Translations under genes and position numbers: made by a program
Notes under the pieces: generated by a model
Database searches by the model: none
What the model was told of the DNA's origin: nothing
What the model saw: only the letters and a program-made list of their open reading frames with translations
Source of the DNA: Gnetum montanum
Lineage: Eukaryota > Streptophyta > Gnetopsida > Gnetales > Gnetaceae
DNA length: 64,000 bases
Assembly: GCA_015680685.1 (NCBI GenBank)
Contig: MNCI01023425.1
Coordinates: 221,715 to 285,714 of the forward strand
Direction: 5' to 3'
Part shown: piece by piece, positions 60,408-64,000 of the stretch
Position numbering within the stretch: the stretch's first letter is position 1
How the letters are laid out: every line of letters begins with the position of its first letter

Positions 60408-62145
60408 TTATCTAAACAACATCTAGATTCTTTCTTGAAATTCTTATTAGCACTTCAGCCTATAATATAGAAATGTACAAAAAGTCAAAGTCTATACAAT
60501 CATATTAGTGTCAAGAAGAGCTTATAATGAGGATTGAGAACATAGAAGGGGGGTTGAATAAATTCCTAAATTGAAATCAAACCTATCATACAAAATACAC
60601 CAAAATTTACATGGTTATCAAACTTGGGTAGTCCACACCTGGAGGGTAGATTCCTTGCACACCTCTAGACTTTGTTTCCTCTAAAATGTGGCTTAGATGA
60701 CACCACAACCTTTAGAATATTTGAGCTTTACTATGGAGAGTTTTTCTATTACAAATCTCTCAATCCCACAAGGTTCCAACAAGATCAAAATGTGGTTTAG
60801 AGGATCCGAAAACCTTTACAAAATTGAGCTATGCTCCAAAGTGATTTGGTGCCTAAAAATAATTCAATCCAAGAAGATCTCGACAAGTTTAATATAGATA
60901 CCTTCTCGCAAGAAGCACATCAACCCTATAGGTTAACAAAGAAAGAGAAAGAAAAATAAGGAATGAGTGTAACTCAAATTATAAGTCCTTGTACTTTGAA
61001 GCATAGTACTACAAATAATCAAGCAAATGATGTGTCAATTGAAGTACAAAAGTATAACAACATAGAATAGACAATGATATATTTGAAGTTAATAATGCTT
61101 ACATGATTCTCAAGAACTTGATGTCTTCCTATAGTTTTAGAGTTCCAACAACACATCAAAATTCATGCAACAACTAATGTAGATGTCTCCTTCAAAGTTG
61201 GAATGCTTACCTAAGTTTTACCTCAATTCTGGAGAGACATATCCTAAGATCATCTAATGTCTCTTGGAAGAGGTCTCTAGGGAGATGTTTACTCTACAAA
61301 GGATATGTCTACTATTTCTTAAAGATGTCTTCCTATAATTTCTTTCTTCTCAACAAAGACATTTACTATTTCTTAGAGACATCTCTTCTACTATTGAGCT
61401 CTAGTTCCTAAGGTTTTCTCTCATTGATTTGACTTCTTCTAATCCTTGGAGAATATCATTTGTTTTTTATTCTTTATTTTTTCTTCATTCTCATTCATGT
61501 TCATATGTCAACTCATTAGTTCTTCACTTTGTCAATTTGTTGTAGATCTCATTTTCCTTAAGCTCTTAGTCCTGATGTGGAGTTCTTGTTCATGTTCTAT
61601 AAACACATTATCTATAACAAACATTCTTTGTTCTTAATTTTCCTTAAGGTTTTGACATACCAAAAGGTCAAAAATCTTTCCCTTTTTGGTAATGTCAAAA
61701 ATTTAAGAAAATGGATTAGTAGTCTCCCGTTTTGAGGATAGAAACAAAAAGGGTAGAAAGAACTCCTCCTAAAATAATGCAATACAGAAATATATAAAAA
61801 TAAAAAAATATATAAATATTTTATATGTTTTCTTAATTTTTATGGATGTAAAATATTTTTTATTGATAATTTTAAAATAAAAACTTACTTGATAGGAAAT
61901 TGTCCTATTCCCAAATCTTTACAAAGAGTAGTCAACCTTCACTTATTAAGGGGCTTGGTGCATGCATCTACATGTTGATTCTTGATTTTAATAAATTCTA
62001 GTTTTATGTTCCCACATTGAGTGCACTCTCATATAAAGTAATGTTGAATCTAAATGTGCTTGGTGCATGAGGATTGAATTGGTTTTCTTATCATGTTAAT
62101 GACACTGTTGTTGTCAACATAGATAGGTATAGATTGAGGTTTTAT
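60403..62145 (-). other. 3' noncoding and probable LTR of the copia element
   Basis: Downstream of the RNase H stop on the minus strand. CCAAAAAGGGAAAG (near 61,680-61,700) resembles the GCCAAAAAGGGGGAGA polypurine area of Sirevirus-like copia elements. A CAACCCCCCTTCTATG phrase near 60,545-60,560 resembles LTR text of such elements. LTR limits are not fixed; only this end is in the window. No host gene is seen. Confidence 0.4.
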
Positions 62146-63532
62146 TCATAAGTCTTTAAGAATTTCTTTCATCCATAAAATTGGAGAACAACAACTCCCA
62201 GTTGATATGTATTCAACTTCTAACATAGAAAGTGTTGGAGGAGTTTGCTTTTTGGTTGTCCAAGAGACAAGACTTCTTCCTAGAAAAAAGCAATTTCCAC
62301 TTGTACTTCGATGATCATCTAAATAACCTTCCCAATCTACATCACAATATCTAGCAAGATCATGTGGGGAATCCTTTGAATACCAAAGGCTCCAATTAAT
62401 AGTACTATTTGAATAATTAAAAATATGTTTAATTAACTTTAAATGAGATTCTTTTGAGATGGCCGGATATATAGCACACATTCCTATACTTAATGCTATG
62501 TTTGGTCTACTGAAAGTTAAGTAAAGTAGGCTACCTATCATACCTCTATAAATCTTGTTATCAATAGGTGTCACTTTATCATCTTTGGTAAGCTTAAATT
62601 TGCAGCCATAGAATTTTTTTTTGCCTTAACATTTTCTAGGTTGAATTTTAGTAGAAGATATTTGACTTATTTAGTTTGAAAACTAAAGGTTCCATCTATA
62701 GTTTGATTGATTTGAAATAGAAGTTTTTGAGTTCTCCCATAATGCTTATTTCAAATATAGATTGCATAATATATAAGAACTTCTTGCAAAGAATTTCATT
62801 AATGGTACCAAAAATAAGATCATCAACATAAATTTGATCTATAAGCAGATCACTATCTAATCTTTTGAGAAATAAAGTAACATCAACCTTACCTCTTTCA
62901 AAATCGTTTGATGTAAGATGTTAAAAAAGTATTTCATACTAGGCTTTAGGAGCCTGTTTAGGTCCATAGAGAGTATTCTTATGCTTGTAAACATGATTAG
63001 GTTTGATGGGATCTATAAAGCCTTTAGGTTGTTCAATGTAAACTTCTTCTTGTATGGTTGCATTTAGGAAGTCACTTTTCACATCCATTTGATATAGTTT
63101 GATATTTTTAATACTACTATATGTAAAAATAAGTCTAATAGATTCTAGTCTATCAATAGGAGAAATGTTTTCATCAAAATCAATTCCTTCTTGTTGATTG
63201 TATCCTTTGTCAACTAATCTAGCTTTATTTTTAATGACATTTCCATGATCATCAGTTTTGCTCCTAAAGACCCATTTTGTCCTAATGATTGATTTATGAT
63301 CTTTCTTAGGTGTTAACTCTCATACATTATTCTTATTAAATTGATTTATTTTATCTTTCATAGTGAAAATCCATCCTTCTTCAACTTCTACTTCTTTGAA
63401 GTTTTTGGGTTCAAGTTGTGAAAGATACGCTATATAGGCACAAATTTCCTTGGTTTGGCTTCTAGTGTGATTACCATCTTGTACTTGCCCAGTAAAATCC
63501 TTGAGAGAGTGTCTTCTACTATGTCTAGGCAT
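62146..63532 (-). pseudogene. pol: Copia RT and RNase H (lightly decayed)
   Basis: RT: a lead-in Glu/Val-rich stretch (KNFKEVEVEEGWIFTMKDKI, 63,420), KWVFRSKTDDHGNVIKNKAR (63,270-63,210), QMDVKSDFLNATIQEEVYIE (63,100-63,040), and the intact catalytic block IYVDDLIFGTINEI at 62,833-62,795. RNase H: YRGMIGSLLYLTFSRPNIAL, CDVDWEGYLDDHRSTSGN, FLGRSLVSWTTKKQTPP, MLEVEYISTGSCC; stop at 62,146. Only a handful of stops or frame changes are visible (near 63,318, 62,930 and 62,650), so this is the best-kept pol in the window with E-auto's RT. The substitutions in DVDWEG and LEVEYIS suggest mild decay. Confidence 0.85.
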
Positions 63533-63739
63533 TTTGGATTGAATGGAAGATATCTGCTCAAGTTCATGCTCTTGCTCTCCCTCATGTTCATTATCTACTT
63601 CTAAATTTTTGTTAGTTTAAACATAAGACATACTAGAAAATTTTTGAATGGAAACAACTTCATCTTTAGGTTGTGGAGAAGTAATTTCATTATTATCAAT
63701 TTTAATATTTATAGGTTCTTCTTAAAAATTTATTCTTTT

Positions 63740-64000
63740 ATTTAAAACTCTATATGGTCTACTAACTAAAGAATATCTTAAGAAATATCTTCATCAATTT
63801 TAAGATTATATTTTCTTAAGATATATTTATCATTTAGAATATACCATTTTGAACCAAAAGCATGAAAATAAGCTACTAAAGGTTTTCTACTAGTCCATAG
63901 TTCATAGGGAGCTTTAGAGGTAAATATTTTTACCAAAATTGTATTGAAGACATAGTAAGTAGTGTTGATTACTTCATCCCACAAGTGGTAGGGAATATTT
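63740..64000 (-). pseudogene. Copia integrase C-terminal part (partial)
   Basis: WDEVINTTYYVFNTILVKIF, SKAPYELWTSRKPLVAYFHA and FGSKWYILNDK (63,984-63,820) match the end of the copia integrase core and following region. A stop at 63,778 is followed by a degraded linker to RT. The gene enters from beyond 64,000. Confidence 0.8.

Larger units (their letters stand above)
60408..64000 (-). mobile_element. Ty1/copia retrotransposon, 3' part (runs off the window)
   Basis: Minus strand order integrase end (64,000-63,740), RT (63,300-62,620), RNase H (62,574-62,146), noncoding. Integrase before RT is the copia order. The SCCSPILWMKEIL ending and the FLGRSLVSW block recall the Sirevirus branch (recollection). 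Gag, protease and most of integrase lie beyond 64,000. Confidence 0.85.

Overview
This is 64 kb of AT-rich nuclear DNA from a plant with a large, repeat-dense genome. The retroelement families and their tRNA-Asp primer sites are plant-type. Nothing fixes the species; a gymnosperm is possible but unproven. I see no intact host gene, rRNA, tRNA or CRISPR. Almost everything recognisable is a decayed, often nested reverse-transcribing element. Whole-element and family calls rest on motifs read by eye.

Layout. (1) 309-3,024 and 31,690-34,435, minus strand: two halves of one decayed, apparently spliced coiled-coil gene of unknown function (H0), split by a retrotransposon. (2) 3,025-31,683, plus strand: E0, an old Ty3/gypsy element with LTRs at 3,025-4,163 and 28,455-31,683. 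Its 3' LTR holds a separate ~2 kb insertion. Its pol order is protease, archaeal-type RNase H, RT, RNase H, integrase. (3) 8,141-26,105, minus strand: an ~18 kb block inside E0's RNase H gene. It joins an autonomous Ty3/gypsy element (E-auto, gag-PR-RT-RH-INT, 3' LTR 16,770-17,711) to two broken copies of a non-autonomous relative that carries gag plus a long extra ORF (ORF2) and no pol. (4) 35,060-37,480: degenerate tandem array of ~190 bp units with a palindromic core, then low-complexity DNA. (5) 38,680-41,970, plus: Tat-like gypsy pol (E3), containing a probable assembly defect at 41,172. (6) about 45,880-50,716, minus: highly decayed endogenous pararetrovirus (Caulimoviridae-like). (7) 51,350-60,402, minus: E2, a full-length copy of the non-autonomous gag+ORF2 element, 9.05 kb, flanked by GCTAA target duplications. 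(8) 60,403-64,000, minus: 3' part of a Ty1/copia element running off the window.

How the parts relate. E-auto, the two broken copies and E2 share LTR termini, a tRNA-Asp-type primer site, a gag of the same kind, a long 3' noncoding segment and an unusual LTR promoter in which several GATATC palindromes sit directly upstream of a TATA box. The gag+ORF2 elements have no pol and probably depended on E-auto-type relatives. ORF2 seems to have its own copy of the GATATC/TATA promoter inside the element. The pairing of a pol-less two-ORF element with a duplicated internal promoter and a GATATC array is the most novel-looking system here. All proteins carry stops and frameshifts, mostly where C-to-T change would convert Gln, Arg or Trp codons, as expected of long-methylated silent elements.
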